Shown here in pieces: positions 16,199-25,940 of a DNA stretch of 64,000 bases. Both the position numbers and the translations under genes were made by a program. The first letter of the stretch is position 1, and each line of letters begins with the position of its first letter. A model generated the notes under the pieces. The model made no database searches. It saw only the letters and a list, made by a program, of their open reading frames with translations, and was not told the origin of the DNA. The stretch comes from Verrucomicrobiaceae bacterium (lineage in GTDB: Bacteria > Verrucomicrobiota > Verrucomicrobiia > Verrucomicrobiales > Akkermansiaceae), in the NCBI GenBank assembly GCA_027491155.1, contig JAIXWR010000039.1:124001-188000 (forward strand), in the 5' to 3' direction.

Positions 16199-19100
16199 AG
16201 CGCCTTCTTCCTTTCCTCATCACCACCGCCTCCGCCCAGATCCCGGCCTTCCCCGGAGCGGAAGGCTATGGCGGCTACGCCCAGGGCGGCCGCGGTGGCG
16301 ACGTCTACATCGTCACCAACCTCAACGCCTCGGGCGCCGGCTCCTTCCGCAACGGCATCGAAACCGTCCCCGCCGCCGGCCGCACCATCGTCTTCGCCGT
16401 CAGCGGCCACATCCCCATCAACGGCCTCCGCCTCGTGGGATCGAAAGTCACCATCGCCGGCCAGACCGCACCGGGCGACGGCGTCGGGCTGATCAACGGC
16501 ACCTTCCGCATCTCCGGCGACGATGTCGTGGTGCGCCACCTCCGCTTGCGACACCGCAAGACCGGCAGCGGCGGCGATTGCCTGAACCTCGACAGCGGGT
16601 CGATCAACAGCGTGCTCGACTCGATCTCGATGCAGTTCTCCACCGACGAGAACTTCTCCAGCTACGGCAGCCCGCCGGAGAACCTGACCATGCAGTGGTC
16701 GCTCAACGGCTGGGGACTCCAAACCCATTCCTGCGGCGGGCTTTGGGACCAGAACCACGCGACCTGCCATCACTCGCTGTGGGCCCACAACCACACCCGC
16801 AACCCGAAGTCGCGGCCCAACGGATTGCTCGAGTGGATCAACAACGTCACCTTCGACTGGAACATCGGCTTCATCATGGGCGACTCGCAGACGCCCGCCT
16901 CGTGGAGATCGAACGTCATCGGCAACTATTTCCTCTCGCCTCCCGGCAACCTGCGCTCGCGGGCCCTCGAGAAGGCCACCGTGGACCGCAACGGCAACCC
17001 GAACTTCTCCGTCCACCTTTCCAACAACCGCCACGACAACGACGGCGACGGCCTGCTGAACGGCACCGACAAGGGTTACGCGATCGTCGGCGGATCGGAG
17101 TTCCAGCCCGGCGATCCCGCAGGCGCCAACCGCTACGTGAAGTCGCTGGTGCCCTTCTCCAATGCCGGCGCGATCCCGGTGAGCACCGACGATCCGGTCG
17201 TGGCCTTCAAGAAGGTCGTCTCCAAGGCCGGCGCGCTGCGGCTGGACATCGATCCCGCCAAACCGCTGCGCGACGAGGTCGACACGCGGATGATCCAGAA
17301 CCTGGTCACCCAGACCCGCAACCACATCACCCGCGAGTCCGACCTCGCCGGCGTCAGCAACGGCGGCATCGGCACGCTGAACTCCACCGCCGCGCCGCTC
17401 GACGCCGATCTCGACGGCATGCCCGACTTCTACGAGGTCTCGCTCGGCTGGAACCCCTCCGCGCAGGACCACAACACCGCCCTCGCCAACATCGGAGGAG
17501 TCCTCACCAGCACCACCTTCATGCCGCCGGGCACCGTCGCCGGTTACACGCGGCTGGAGGAATACCTCCACTACCTCGCCATCCCGCACGGCACCGTCGC
17601 CAAGAACACCGCGGGTGATCCAACCAGCGTCCAGGTCGACTTCCGCAAGTTCACCGCCGGCTTCTCCGCCTCGCCGGTCTTCACCGTTTCCAACATCAGC
17701 GGCGGCACCATCGTGCAAAGCGGCCCCGGCAACGCGGTCGCCACTTTCACCCCGACGATCAATTTCGTCGGCCGGGCGCGCTTCGATTTCACCGTGACCG
17801 ATGCCGCCGGCCACTCGTGGACCCAGACCTGCGCCCTGCTCGTCACGAATGCCGGCCTGCCGCGCGATCTCGAATGGCAGGGCGGCCTCTCCTCCAACAT
17901 CTGGGACAGCGCCACCAACAACTGGCTGCGCGACGGATCACCGACCGCCTTCAGCTTCGGCGACCGGGTGAGCTTCGACGACAGCGGATCCAAAACGCCC
18001 GCGGTCAACGTGAGCGGATCCGTCTCGCCCGGCAGCGTCGATGTCGATGCCGCGGGCAACTACACCTTCTCCGGCACCGGCGCGATTGCCAGCAGCGGCC
18101 CGCTTGCCAAGCGCGGCGGCGGCACCCTGACGATCTCCAACACCGGCCCGAACGCGTTCGGCTCCGTCACCCTGGAGTCCGGCACCTTGACCATCGGCAA
18201 TGCCAGCGCCCTCGGCACCGCGCCGCTCCGACTCGAAGGCGGCACCTGGAACATCGGTGCCAACGGTCCGACCAACCCGATCACCGCCGCCGGCCCCGCC
18301 ACCATCACCGGCGGCAGCGGCGGCGGCTTGACCGGCATCGGCGCGATCACCGGCGCGGCCCCGCTGACCATCCAGCAAACCAACGTCTTCGACCTTCGCG
18401 GCGACCTCTCCGGCTACAGCGGCGCGCTGACCTTCACCGGCAACGCGCAGATCCGCATGAACGGCTCCATCGGCAGCGCCACGACCGCCTTCAATCTTCT
18501 CGGCACGACCAATCTCGCCAAGCGCAGCAGTGCCGGGACCATCACGCTCGGCGCCCTCAGCGGCATCACCGGCACCTCGCTCTCCGGCGCGACCGGCGGC
18601 GGCAACACCAGCGCCACCACCTTCCTGATCGGCGGCCTCGGAACTTCCACCACCTTCTCCGGCAACATCAGCAACGGCGGCGGCATCACCGGGATCACCA
18701 AGACCGGCGTGGGAACGCTGACCCTCGGCGGCACCGGCAGCTACACCGGTCCCACCGCGCTCAACGAGGGCAGGCTGCTGGTGGACGGTTCGCTCGGTGC
18801 CACCGCGGTGACCGCGGCGTCCGGCACCCTGCTCGGGGGCGACGGCAGCATCGCCGGTCCGGTCGCGATGAATGCCGGCTCCTTCCTTTCCCCGGGCACG
18901 GCCTCGTTCACCGGAGCCACCCTCACCCTCGGCGGCGGGCTTTCGCTGAACGGCTCGACGATGTACTGCGACATGTCCTCCTCGACCGCCGGAGCCAACG
19001 ACAAGATCGTCATGAACGGCGGCACCCTCGCCCTCACCGGAGCGCTGAACTTCCAGTTCCTGCTGCTCGAAGGCACCCTCGCCGCCGGCACCTACGACCT

Positions 19101-21012
19101 CGTCACCGGCGCGTCTAACAGCACCGCCACCGGCGTCACCCTCAATCACAACCTTCCCACCGGCACCCGCCAGACCTTCACCCTCAACCGCAGCGCCGCG
19201 GGCTCGAATCCATCGAGCATCTGGCTCACCGTCGTCGGCGATCCCGGCACCCTCACCTGGACCGGCACGACCAGCACGGCCTGGGACACCGTGACCACCG
19301 GCAACTGGAGCGGCGCGACCCCGGACACCTTCGGCTCCAATGACGCCGTGATTTTCAACGACAGCGCCACGGTGCTCTCGATCATCCCGACCGGCACCGT
19401 CACGCCCCGCACCACGCTCTTCAACCACTCAACCAAGGCCTACACCCTCGCCGGCGGTCTCGGCGGCGGCATCCTCACGAAGAGCGGATCGAACACGCTC
19501 ACTCTAACAGGAACGAACAGCCACGCCGGAACCGTCCTCAACGCCGGGTCGATCCAGCTCGCCAACGCCACCGCGAATGGCGGCGGACTCGGCACCGGTG
19601 CCGTCACGCTGAACGGCGGCATCTTGAAAATGTACAGCGCCGGCGATGCCACCAGCGCCGGCACCGTTCCCAACGCCCTGATCGTCGCCGGCAATGCCGA
19701 GTTCCACGCCGCCCCCCGCGGCGTCTTCAGCGGCAGCGTCAGCGGCGCGGGCACGCTGGGCTACCGCAGCACCTACGTCCGCTCCGACATCACCGGCAAC
19801 TGGAGCGCCTTCACCGGCACCGTCAACGTCATCACCGACGCCGGCGGCGGCGACTTCCGCATCGCCCAGAGCTACTCCTGGCCCGGCCTGCCCGTTGCCA
19901 CCGTGAACCTGTCGACCAACACCTCGTTCTACCACTCCGGCATCCTCGCCGAAGGTGCCGGCACCACCATCACCGTCGGCGCGCTGAACGGACCCACCGC
20001 TTCCTACCTCCGCGGCGGCGTCACCGGCGGCCGCGCCCTCACCTACCGCATCGGCGGCAAGAACACCGACGCGACCTTCGCCGGCAACATCGGCGAGCAG
20101 AACACCGGCACCGCCACCAACTACGAGAAGACCGGCACCGGCATGTGGACCCTTTCCGGCACCGGACTCTGGAACGGCGGCACATCCGTCGAGCAAGGTA
20201 CGCTGCGGATCACCGGCACCATGACCTGCGCCGGTGCCACCGGCGTGGACAGCGGGGCATCCCTGAAAATCGAAGGTGGCAGCTTCAACACGGAGTCCAC
20301 CGAAATCGCACCCGGCGCCACCCTCGCCGCCTACGGAACCCTCGTCACCGACCTCAACCTCGCCGGCACCTTCGACGGCCGCGGCTTCACCTCCGGCACC
20401 CCGGGCACCCTCAATCTCCAGGGCAGCGCCTTCCTCAGCGGCACCACCCGTCTCCGCGGCGGGATTTCCTCCGACCTGCTCGCGGTGAGCGGCGACCTCT
20501 CGCTCGGCGGAACCGTCCAGGTCAGCCTCGCCCCCGGCACCGTTTTCGGCCGCTACCCGCTGATGACCTGCGGCGGCGACCTCACCGGGACCGCCCTTCT
20601 AACAGGCATCCCCGCCGGCACCACGGCCCACCTTTCCACCAGCGTCCCCGGGCAGCTCGCGCTGGTCATCGACGACTCCGATGAAGACGGCCTGCCCGAC
20701 ACCTGGGAAACCGCGAACTTCGGCAACCTCGCCCAGACCGCTGGCGGCGACCGCGACAACGACGGCACTTCCAACCTCGTCGAATACCGCCTCGGCCTCA
20801 ATCCCACGAGCGGCTCCAGCGCCTTCAAGGCCACCATCTCCGGCCGCACCTTGAGCTGGCCCTTCACGGCCGGAACCTCTTTTGATATCCAGCGCTCGAC
20901 CTCCCTCTCCGCACCTTGGACCAACATCGCCCGTGTCACCGGCACCGGCAGTTTCACCGATCCCGCACCGCCCCCGGGCCGGGCCTTCTACCGCATCCTC
21001 CTCGTCGAATGA
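16195..21012 (+). CDS. Giant secreted PL1-type pectate lyase fused to a beta-strand-repeat scaffold
   Basis: This is a 1605-residue protein with a GTG start overlapping the previous stop. After a short signal (MKRLLPFLITTASA) comes a right-handed beta-helix pectate lyase domain, about 16-390: AFPGAEGYGGYAQGGRGGDV, KVTIAGQTAPGDGVG, VVVRHLRLRHRKTGSGGDCL and STDENFSSYGSPPENLTMQW. A calcium-binding-like repeat (LDADLDGMPDFYEVS) and an Ig/cadherin-like segment follow (about 400-560). From about 560 to 1490 there are many PATR-like repeats with GTLTLGGTGSYTGPT-type cores. It ends with an Asp-rich repeat (DDSDEDGLPDTWE) and a C-terminal domain ending FYRILLVE. It cuts de-esterified homogalacturonan by beta-elimination; the repeats probably hold the enzyme at the surface. 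The fusion itself is unusual. Confidence 0.88.
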   Translation: MKRLLPFLITTASAQIPAFPGAEGYGGYAQGGRGGDVYIVTNLNASGAGSFRNGIETVPAAGRTIVFAVSGHIPINGLRLVGSKVTIAGQTAPGDGVGLINGTFRISGDDVVVRHLRLRHRKTGSGGDCLNLDSGSINSVLDSISMQFSTDENFSSYGSPPENLTMQWSLNGWGLQTHSCGGLWDQNHATCHHSLWAHNHTRNPKSRPNGLLEWINNVTFDWNIGFIMGDSQTPASWRSNVIGNYFLSPPGNLRSRALEKATVDRNGNPNFSVHLSNNRHDNDGDGLLNGTDKGYAIVGGSEFQPGDPAGANRYVKSLVPFSNAGAIPVSTDDPVVAFKKVVSKAGALRLDIDPAKPLRDEVDTRMIQNLVTQTRNHITRESDLAGVSNGGIGTLNSTAAPLDADLDGMPDFYEVSLGWNPSAQDHNTALANIGGVLTSTTFMPPGTVAGYTRLEEYLHYLAIPHGTVAKNTAGDPTSVQVDFRKFTAGFSASPVFTVSNISGGTIVQSGPGNAVATFTPTINFVGRARFDFTVTDAAGHSWTQTCALLVTNAGLPRDLEWQGGLSSNIWDSATNNWLRDGSPTAFSFGDRVSFDDSGSKTPAVNVSGSVSPGSVDVDAAGNYTFSGTGAIASSGPLAKRGGGTLTISNTGPNAFGSVTLESGTLTIGNASALGTAPLRLEGGTWNIGANGPTNPITAAGPATITGGSGGGLTGIGAITGAAPLTIQQTNVFDLRGDLSGYSGALTFTGNAQIRMNGSIGSATTAFNLLGTTNLAKRSSAGTITLGALSGITGTSLSGATGGGNTSATTFLIGGLGTSTTFSGNISNGGGITGITKTGVGTLTLGGTGSYTGPTALNEGRLLVDGSLGATAVTAASGTLLGGDGSIAGPVAMNAGSFLSPGTASFTGATLTLGGGLSLNGSTMYCDMSSSTAGANDKIVMNGGTLALTGALNFQFLLLEGTLAAGTYDLVTGASNSTATGVTLNHNLPTGTRQTFTLNRSAAGSNPSSIWLTVVGDPGTLTWTGTTSTAWDTVTTGNWSGATPDTFGSNDAVIFNDSATVLSIIPTGTVTPRTTLFNHSTKAYTLAGGLGGGILTKSGSNTLTLTGTNSHAGTVLNAGSIQLANATANGGGLGTGAVTLNGGILKMYSAGDATSAGTVPNALIVAGNAEFHAAPRGVFSGSVSGAGTLGYRSTYVRSDITGNWSAFTGTVNVITDAGGGDFRIAQSYSWPGLPVATVNLSTNTSFYHSGILAEGAGTTITVGALNGPTASYLRGGVTGGRALTYRIGGKNTDATFAGNIGEQNTGTATNYEKTGTGMWTLSGTGLWNGGTSVEQGTLRITGTMTCAGATGVDSGASLKIEGGSFNTESTEIAPGATLAAYGTLVTDLNLAGTFDGRGFTSGTPGTLNLQGSAFLSGTTRLRGGISSDLLAVSGDLSLGGTVQVSLAPGTVFGRYPLMTCGGDLTGTALLTGIPAGTTAHLSTSVPGQLALVIDDSDEDGLPDTWETANFGNLAQTAGGDRDNDGTSNLVEYRLGLNPTSGSSAFKATISGRTLSWPFTAGTSFDIQRSTSLSAPWTNIARVTGTGSFTDPAPPPGRAFYRILLVE

Positions 21013-22001
21013 AAACCCAACCCATCCTCGCCACCCTCCTCCTCTCCCTCGCCGCCGCCTCGGCCTCGCCGGAGGAACTCCTCAAGAAGCCCGACTCCTG
21101 GTTCCGCTCCGAAGACGGCAAGGAGGCCATCGCCAACGTGCTCTCGTGGCAGTCGCCCGAAGGCTCCTGGCCGAAGAACGGGGACACCAGCGACAAACCC
21201 TACAAGGGCAAGGCCGGCAAGATCGAAGGCACCTTCGACAACAAGGCCACCACCGGCGAACTCCGCTTCCTCGCCCGCGCCTTGGAGGCCACCGGCGACG
21301 CGCAATGCCGAGACGCCTTCCTCAAGGGCTTCGACCACATCCTCGAGGCCCAGTATCCCAACGGCGGCTGGCCGCAGTACTATCCGCCCGGCAAGAAATA
21401 CCACCGCCACATCACCTTCAACGACGGCACCATGGTCCGCCTCCTCGAGTTCCTGGGCGACAGCCGCGAGTTCAAGGTGCTCGACCCCGACCGCCACAAG
21501 AAGGCCGCCGCCGCTTTCGGCCGCGGCGTGGAGTGCATCCTCAAATGCCAGATCGTCCTCGGCGGCAAACCCACCGTCTGGTGCGCCCAGCACGACGAGG
21601 TCACCTTCGCCCCCGCCAAGGCCCGCGACTACGAACTTCCCTCGCTCAGCGGCTGCGAAAGCGCCGGCATCCTCCGCTTCCTGATGGACCTCGAAAAGCC
21701 CTCGCCCGCCGTGATCCGCGCCGTGAAGGGCGGGGTCGAGTGGTTCGAAGCCGCGAAGATCACCGGCTACCGCTACGGCAAGTCCGGCAAGGACCGCGTG
21801 CTTGAGAAAGACCCCGGCGCCCCGCCGATCTGGGCACGCTTCTACGATCTCGAAACCGGCAAGCCCTTCTTCTGCGACCGCGACGGCATCAAGAAGGACT
21901 CCGTCGACCAGATCGGCAAGGAACGCCGCAACGGCTACGCCTGGTATGGCAACTGGGGAGAGTCCGTCGCCAAGGACTTCGCCAAGTGGCCGCACCGCTA
22001 G
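21009..22001 (+). CDS. Pectate lyase, PL10 family
   Basis: This is a secreted protein of about 330 residues (signal MKTQPILATLLLSLAAASA) with the PL10 pattern: WQSPEGSWPKNGDT, GTFDNKATTGELRFLARAL, PNGGWPQYYPPGKKYHRHITFNDGTM in the first half, then WCAQHDEVTFAPAKARDYELPSLSG and FYDLETGKPFFCDRDGIKK. Length is normal for the family. The ATG overlaps the stop of the PL1-scaffold gene (ATGA), so esterase, PL1 and PL10 are one operon. It cuts polygalacturonate, complementing the surface PL1 enzyme. It lacks any scaffold repeats, so it is probably periplasmic or freely secreted. Confidence 0.92.
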   Translation: MKTQPILATLLLSLAAASASPEELLKKPDSWFRSEDGKEAIANVLSWQSPEGSWPKNGDTSDKPYKGKAGKIEGTFDNKATTGELRFLARALEATGDAQCRDAFLKGFDHILEAQYPNGGWPQYYPPGKKYHRHITFNDGTMVRLLEFLGDSREFKVLDPDRHKKAAAAFGRGVECILKCQIVLGGKPTVWCAQHDEVTFAPAKARDYELPSLSGCESAGILRFLMDLEKPSPAVIRAVKGGVEWFEAAKITGYRYGKSGKDRVLEKDPGAPPIWARFYDLETGKPFFCDRDGIKKDSVDQIGKERRNGYAWYGNWGESVAKDFAKWPHR

Positions 22002-22011
22002 GTCGGGACGA

Positions 22012-22034
22012 TACTCCCATCGGGGGATTTGACC
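22012..22034 (+). promoter_or_regulatory. NarL-type 7-2-7 site with -35 upstream of the PL4 gene
   Basis: TACTCCC-AT-CGGGGGA (22012-22027) is the imperfect member of the 7-2-7 set. It is followed one base later by TTGACC (22029-22034), the best -35 of the group. No clear -10 is seen at 17 bases; CTTAGA at 22055-22060 is 20 bases away. Confidence 0.5.
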
Positions 22035-22100
22035 GCCCCGGCCATCTTGACGACCTTAGAGCCCGGGGTTTTCAGACATCCCGAAAACCCGTAGCCGCCC

Positions 22101-25100
22101 GTGAAACCCATCGTCGTCTTCATTCTGTTCCTCTTTTCGCTTGCCGTCCGTGCAAACGACCCCGGCGGCGGCACACCCGGCGTCGGGGCCAACGTGACCC
22201 TCACCGACAACGGCAGCTCGGTCACGCTCTCGAACGGCGTGGTCAGCGCCACCATTACCAAGGACAACGCGAAGTTCACCGCCTACACCTACCGCGGTGT
22301 CCCGCTGACCACCTCCACCCGCCAGATCTATTACTCGATGGACGGCGGCTCGAGCTACCGCCAGCCCTCCGGCTGCACCTACACGGTGAAGACCAACACG
22401 CCGGACATGGTCGACATCGGCATGCGCCAGACCTGGACCACCCAGGCCCAGGCGGTCGACATCGAGGTCCACTACGTCCTGCGCCGCGGCGATTCCGGGA
22501 TCTACACCTACGCCATCCTCGACCACCCGGCGAACTACCCCGCCACCTCCTTCGGCGAATGGCGCATGGTCTGGAAGCTCCCCGACAACACCTTCGAGCG
22601 CCTCTACGTCGACGATCTCCGCAACCGCCAGATGCCCACCGCGGCCGACTACGCGGCGGCCTCACCCACCTCCATCGCGGAGATCGTCAAGCTCAACACC
22701 GGCGTCCTCGCCGGGCAGTACGAGGGGAAATACTGCTACAACTCCAACTACCGCAAGAACCCCGTCTGGGGCCACGCGACGAATGACGAGGACATCGGCG
22801 TCTGGCTCGTCACCGGCGGCCACGAGTTCTTCAACGACGGCCCGATGAAGCAGGACCTGGCCCCAGCCGACCGCATCCTGCACATCCACTTCGGAATGAA
22901 CCATTTCAACGGTTCATCCACCTCGATCGCCGCCGGTGAATCCTGGCGCAAGCTCTACGGACCCTTCCTCCTCTACTGCAATTACAACCCCGCCGGAGCC
23001 GACGCCTGCTGGGCCGACGCGAAGGAACAAGCCGTCGCCGAGCAGGCCGCGTGGCCGTATTCCTGGCTCACCGGAAACCCCGACTACCCCCTCGCCGCCG
23101 GCCGCGCCACCGTCAGCGGCACGCTCGATCTGAACGATCCCCTCAAGCCGATGTTAGACGGGACGAACGCCTGGGTCGGCCTCGCCGCGCCCGACGCCGG
23201 CGGAAACTGGCAGTTCGAGTCGAAGCGCTACCAGCACTGGATCCAGGCCGGCCCCGGCGGCAGCTTCACCATCCCCCACGTCCGCCCCGGCACCTACACG
23301 CTCTACGCGTTCACTTCCGGAGCCACCGGCGAATACAAGCACTCCACGCCCGTCACCGTCACCGCCGGTCAGACGCTGAACCTCGGCACGCTGAGCTGGA
23401 ACATCGCCCGCAGCGGCACCTGGCTCGCCTGGGAAATCGGCACCGCCGACCGCGACTCGCGCGAGTTCCGGCACGGCAACGACTACTTCACGCCGCACCT
23501 CTACGAGCAGTTCTCGTCCGAACTCCCGAACCCGCTCGAATACACCATCGGCACCTCCAACCCCGCCACTGATTGGAACTATGCCCACACCGGTTACTTC
23601 ACCGCCGCCGGTTCCGCGAACTGGAAATGGCGCATCAACTTCAACCTTCCGTCCGTCCCCACCAGCGGCAACGCCCGCTTCCACATCGCCTTCGCCGGTT
23701 CCCACTACTCGCGGATGCATCTCTACGTGAACAACGAGACCACCCAGTTCGGCCCCAACCTCTACCCGAACCACGGCAACGGCAACGGACTCCTCCGCCA
23801 GACCAACCTCGCGAAATACTCGTCGCACGTCGTCGAAATCCCCGTCTCCCGCCTCCGCGCCGGCAGCAACACGATCACACTCGTCCAAGGCCGTAGCACC
23901 TACACCAGCGACCATGTGATGTACGATTACCTGGCGCTCGAAATGCCGACCCTCCCCGGCGGCACGGCGTCCGATGCCGACAACGACGGCCTCGCCGATG
24001 CCTGGGAAATCCTCCACTTCGGGAACCTCCTGCAAACCGGCTCCGGCGACCCCGACCTCGACGGCGCGAACAACGAGATGGAGGAAAGCGCGGGCAGCAA
24101 CCCGACCTCCGCCACCTCCACGCCGGACCTCGACGGCGACCTCTTGCCCGACTTGTGGGAACTCGCCCGCTACCCCTCCATCACCACCGCATCGCCGCTC
24201 GACGACAGCGATGGCGACGGCTTCAACACCTGGGCCGAATACCGCGCCGGCACCGATCCACTATCTAACAGCAGCTTCCCCGCCGGAGCCACGACCACGA
24301 TCCGCGTCGCCCCGCATCCCGCGGTCGTCCCGCCGGATCTCGCCAGCTTCGATGGCACCCTGACGGAAGTGAACGGCTCCGGCCTCTACGACGGCGGCTT
24401 CAATTTCAATGACGCCAACAAGCGCAACACCGCCCGCCAGGCCCCCACCCGCCACTACCTCAAGCTCTTCAAGTTCGACCTCACCGCCCTGCCCCGCGGC
24501 CCGGTCACCAATGTCACCCTCGGCCTCACCATCAACGGCTCTTCGGCCGGCGTCCGCACCCGCACCATCGCGGCCTTCAACGGTTCACCGTCCGTCATCC
24601 AGCCGACGATCCGCTACGATGCCGCCAACCCCTTCCTCCGCCCGGACTACGTCGGCGAAACCAACACCGACACCGACTTCCAGCCCGGCACCCTGACCAC
24701 CCTCTTCACCTTCGCCAACCAGGTCGGCGAAGGCGTCCGCGAAACCCTCGGCGGCGGCAATGCGAACTTCCGCAACGCCATCGAGTCCCGCCGTCAGGAC
24801 AACTCGATCACCCTCCTGCTCTACGGCGGCGACGGACAATACCTGACCTACGGCAGCGAACACGCCGACCCCGCCTTCCATCCCGCCCTCGTCATCACCA
24901 CCTCCGGCGACCCCGCCCCGGACGATGACCTCGACCTGCTCCCCGACGCCTGGGAAGCGCAGATGCTCTCCTCGCTCTCCTTCACCGGTGCTTCCGATCC
25001 CGACAACGACGGCTCCGACAACACCGCGGAGTTCGCCGCCGGCTCCGATCCGCTTTCCCTCACATCGACTCCTTCCGACCGCGACGGCGACGGCACGCCG

Positions 25101-25634
25101 AACACGAGCGACGCCTTCCCCGACAACCCCGAGGAGTCCCTCGACAGCGACCTCGACGGCATCGGCAACAACAGCGATCCGGACGACGACAACGACACCC
25201 GCCCGGACAATGCCGACCTCTTCCCGCTTGATCCCGCCGAATGGGCGGACGCCGACAACGACGGCATCGGCGACAACGCGGACACCGACGACGACAACGA
25301 CCTGCTGCCCGACGCGTGGGAGCTGCTTCATTTCAGCAATCTCCTCCAGTCCGCCTCGGACGACCCCGATGGCGACGCCGCCGAGAACCACGCCGAGTTC
25401 CTCCTCAATCTCAATCCCCGCAACCCGAACTCCCGCTTCTTCGCAAGCGCCACCGCCGGCCATGTCATCCGGTGGCAGGGCGTCACCGGCGTCTCCTTCA
25501 AGATCGAGCGCTCCGGCAACCTCGCCGCGTGGTCCGACCTCGCCACCGTCCCCGGCGTGAGCGGCCAGAACTCCTACACCGACACCAGCCCGCTACCCGG
25601 CAGGAACTTCTACCGCGTCGTTCTCCTGCCGTGA
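22101..25634 (+). CDS. Secreted rhamnogalacturonan endolyase, PL4-like, with calcium-repeat tail
   Basis: This is a 1177-residue protein from a GTG start; the signal is MKPIVVFILFLFSLAVRA. About 25-330 is the catalytic beta-sandwich (VTLSNGVVSATITKDNAKFT, YTYAILDHPANYPATSFGEWR, YCYNSNYRKNPVWGHAT). About 335-440 is an FnIII-like domain (VSGTLDLNDP...FTIPHVRPGTYTLYAF), and about 440-620 a carbohydrate-binding sandwich ending SDHVMYDYLALEMP. This order is that of PL4. It continues with Asp-rich type-3-like repeats, a DNRLRE-like adhesive domain (about 735-935), a second longer Asp-rich block (DRDGDGTPNTSDAFPDNPE and following) and the shared C-terminal domain ending FYRVVLLP. It cleaves the rhamnose-galacturonate backbone of RG-I. 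Family members usually stop after the third domain, so the tail is an addition. Confidence 0.88.
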   Translation: MKPIVVFILFLFSLAVRANDPGGGTPGVGANVTLTDNGSSVTLSNGVVSATITKDNAKFTAYTYRGVPLTTSTRQIYYSMDGGSSYRQPSGCTYTVKTNTPDMVDIGMRQTWTTQAQAVDIEVHYVLRRGDSGIYTYAILDHPANYPATSFGEWRMVWKLPDNTFERLYVDDLRNRQMPTAADYAAASPTSIAEIVKLNTGVLAGQYEGKYCYNSNYRKNPVWGHATNDEDIGVWLVTGGHEFFNDGPMKQDLAPADRILHIHFGMNHFNGSSTSIAAGESWRKLYGPFLLYCNYNPAGADACWADAKEQAVAEQAAWPYSWLTGNPDYPLAAGRATVSGTLDLNDPLKPMLDGTNAWVGLAAPDAGGNWQFESKRYQHWIQAGPGGSFTIPHVRPGTYTLYAFTSGATGEYKHSTPVTVTAGQTLNLGTLSWNIARSGTWLAWEIGTADRDSREFRHGNDYFTPHLYEQFSSELPNPLEYTIGTSNPATDWNYAHTGYFTAAGSANWKWRINFNLPSVPTSGNARFHIAFAGSHYSRMHLYVNNETTQFGPNLYPNHGNGNGLLRQTNLAKYSSHVVEIPVSRLRAGSNTITLVQGRSTYTSDHVMYDYLALEMPTLPGGTASDADNDGLADAWEILHFGNLLQTGSGDPDLDGANNEMEESAGSNPTSATSTPDLDGDLLPDLWELARYPSITTASPLDDSDGDGFNTWAEYRAGTDPLSNSSFPAGATTTIRVAPHPAVVPPDLASFDGTLTEVNGSGLYDGGFNFNDANKRNTARQAPTRHYLKLFKFDLTALPRGPVTNVTLGLTINGSSAGVRTRTIAAFNGSPSVIQPTIRYDAANPFLRPDYVGETNTDTDFQPGTLTTLFTFANQVGEGVRETLGGGNANFRNAIESRRQDNSITLLLYGGDGQYLTYGSEHADPAFHPALVITTSGDPAPDDDLDLLPDAWEAQMLSSLSFTGASDPDNDGSDNTAEFAAGSDPLSLTSTPSDRDGDGTPNTSDAFPDNPEESLDSDLDGIGNNSDPDDDNDTRPDNADLFPLDPAEWADADNDGIGDNADTDDDNDLLPDAWELLHFSNLLQSASDDPDGDAAENHAEFLLNLNPRNPNSRFFASATAGHVIRWQGVTGVSFKIERSGNLAAWSDLATVPGVSGQNSYTDTSPLPGRNFYRVVLLP

Positions 25635-25697
25635 TCCAGCCGCTGCTGTTGGAGACAGTTATCCGCTCGAATTTCGTCAAGTTGAGCGCGGAAGATC

Positions 25698-25836
25698 AAG
25701 GAGTGGCGGACTCCGATCCGCCATGCCCATTGTAAGCAGATGAAAAGCGGCTTCCTCAGTTCACTGGCGGCTCATGAGCAAGGCGGATCGGAACCGCAGC
25801 GCAGCGGAGATAGCCGGAGCCAATCCGCCACTCCTT
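25698..25836. repeat. Nested inverted-repeat element in a 306-base gap
   Basis: The gap 25635-25940 holds no gene. An outer perfect 13-base repeat, AAGGAGTGGCGGA (25698-25710), recurs inverted at 25824-25836. An inner perfect 11-base repeat, TCCGATCCGCC (25712-25722), recurs inverted at 25782-25792. The right side carries about 31 extra bases between the arms. The whole could form one long hairpin. It resembles a REP-type or MITE-like element lying between the PL4 gene and the sensor gene. Confidence 0.65.
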
Positions 25837-25875
25837 GGGCAGCGACGCGAAATCGCCGGAACGAAACGACCAATT

Positions 25876-25882
25876 GGGGGTA
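25876..25882 (+). promoter_or_regulatory. Possible regulator half-site upstream of the sensor kinase gene
   Basis: GGGGGTA followed by AAT matches only the right half of the 7-2-7 sites found in the same locus. The left half (CGACCAA) does not fit, so autoregulation of the kinase-regulator pair is only a suggestion. Confidence 0.25.
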
Positions 25883-25940
25883 ATATGCAGGGCATCCCCC
25901 GACCTCGACAATCCCCCGCGCCCTTTCCCACACTGCCATC

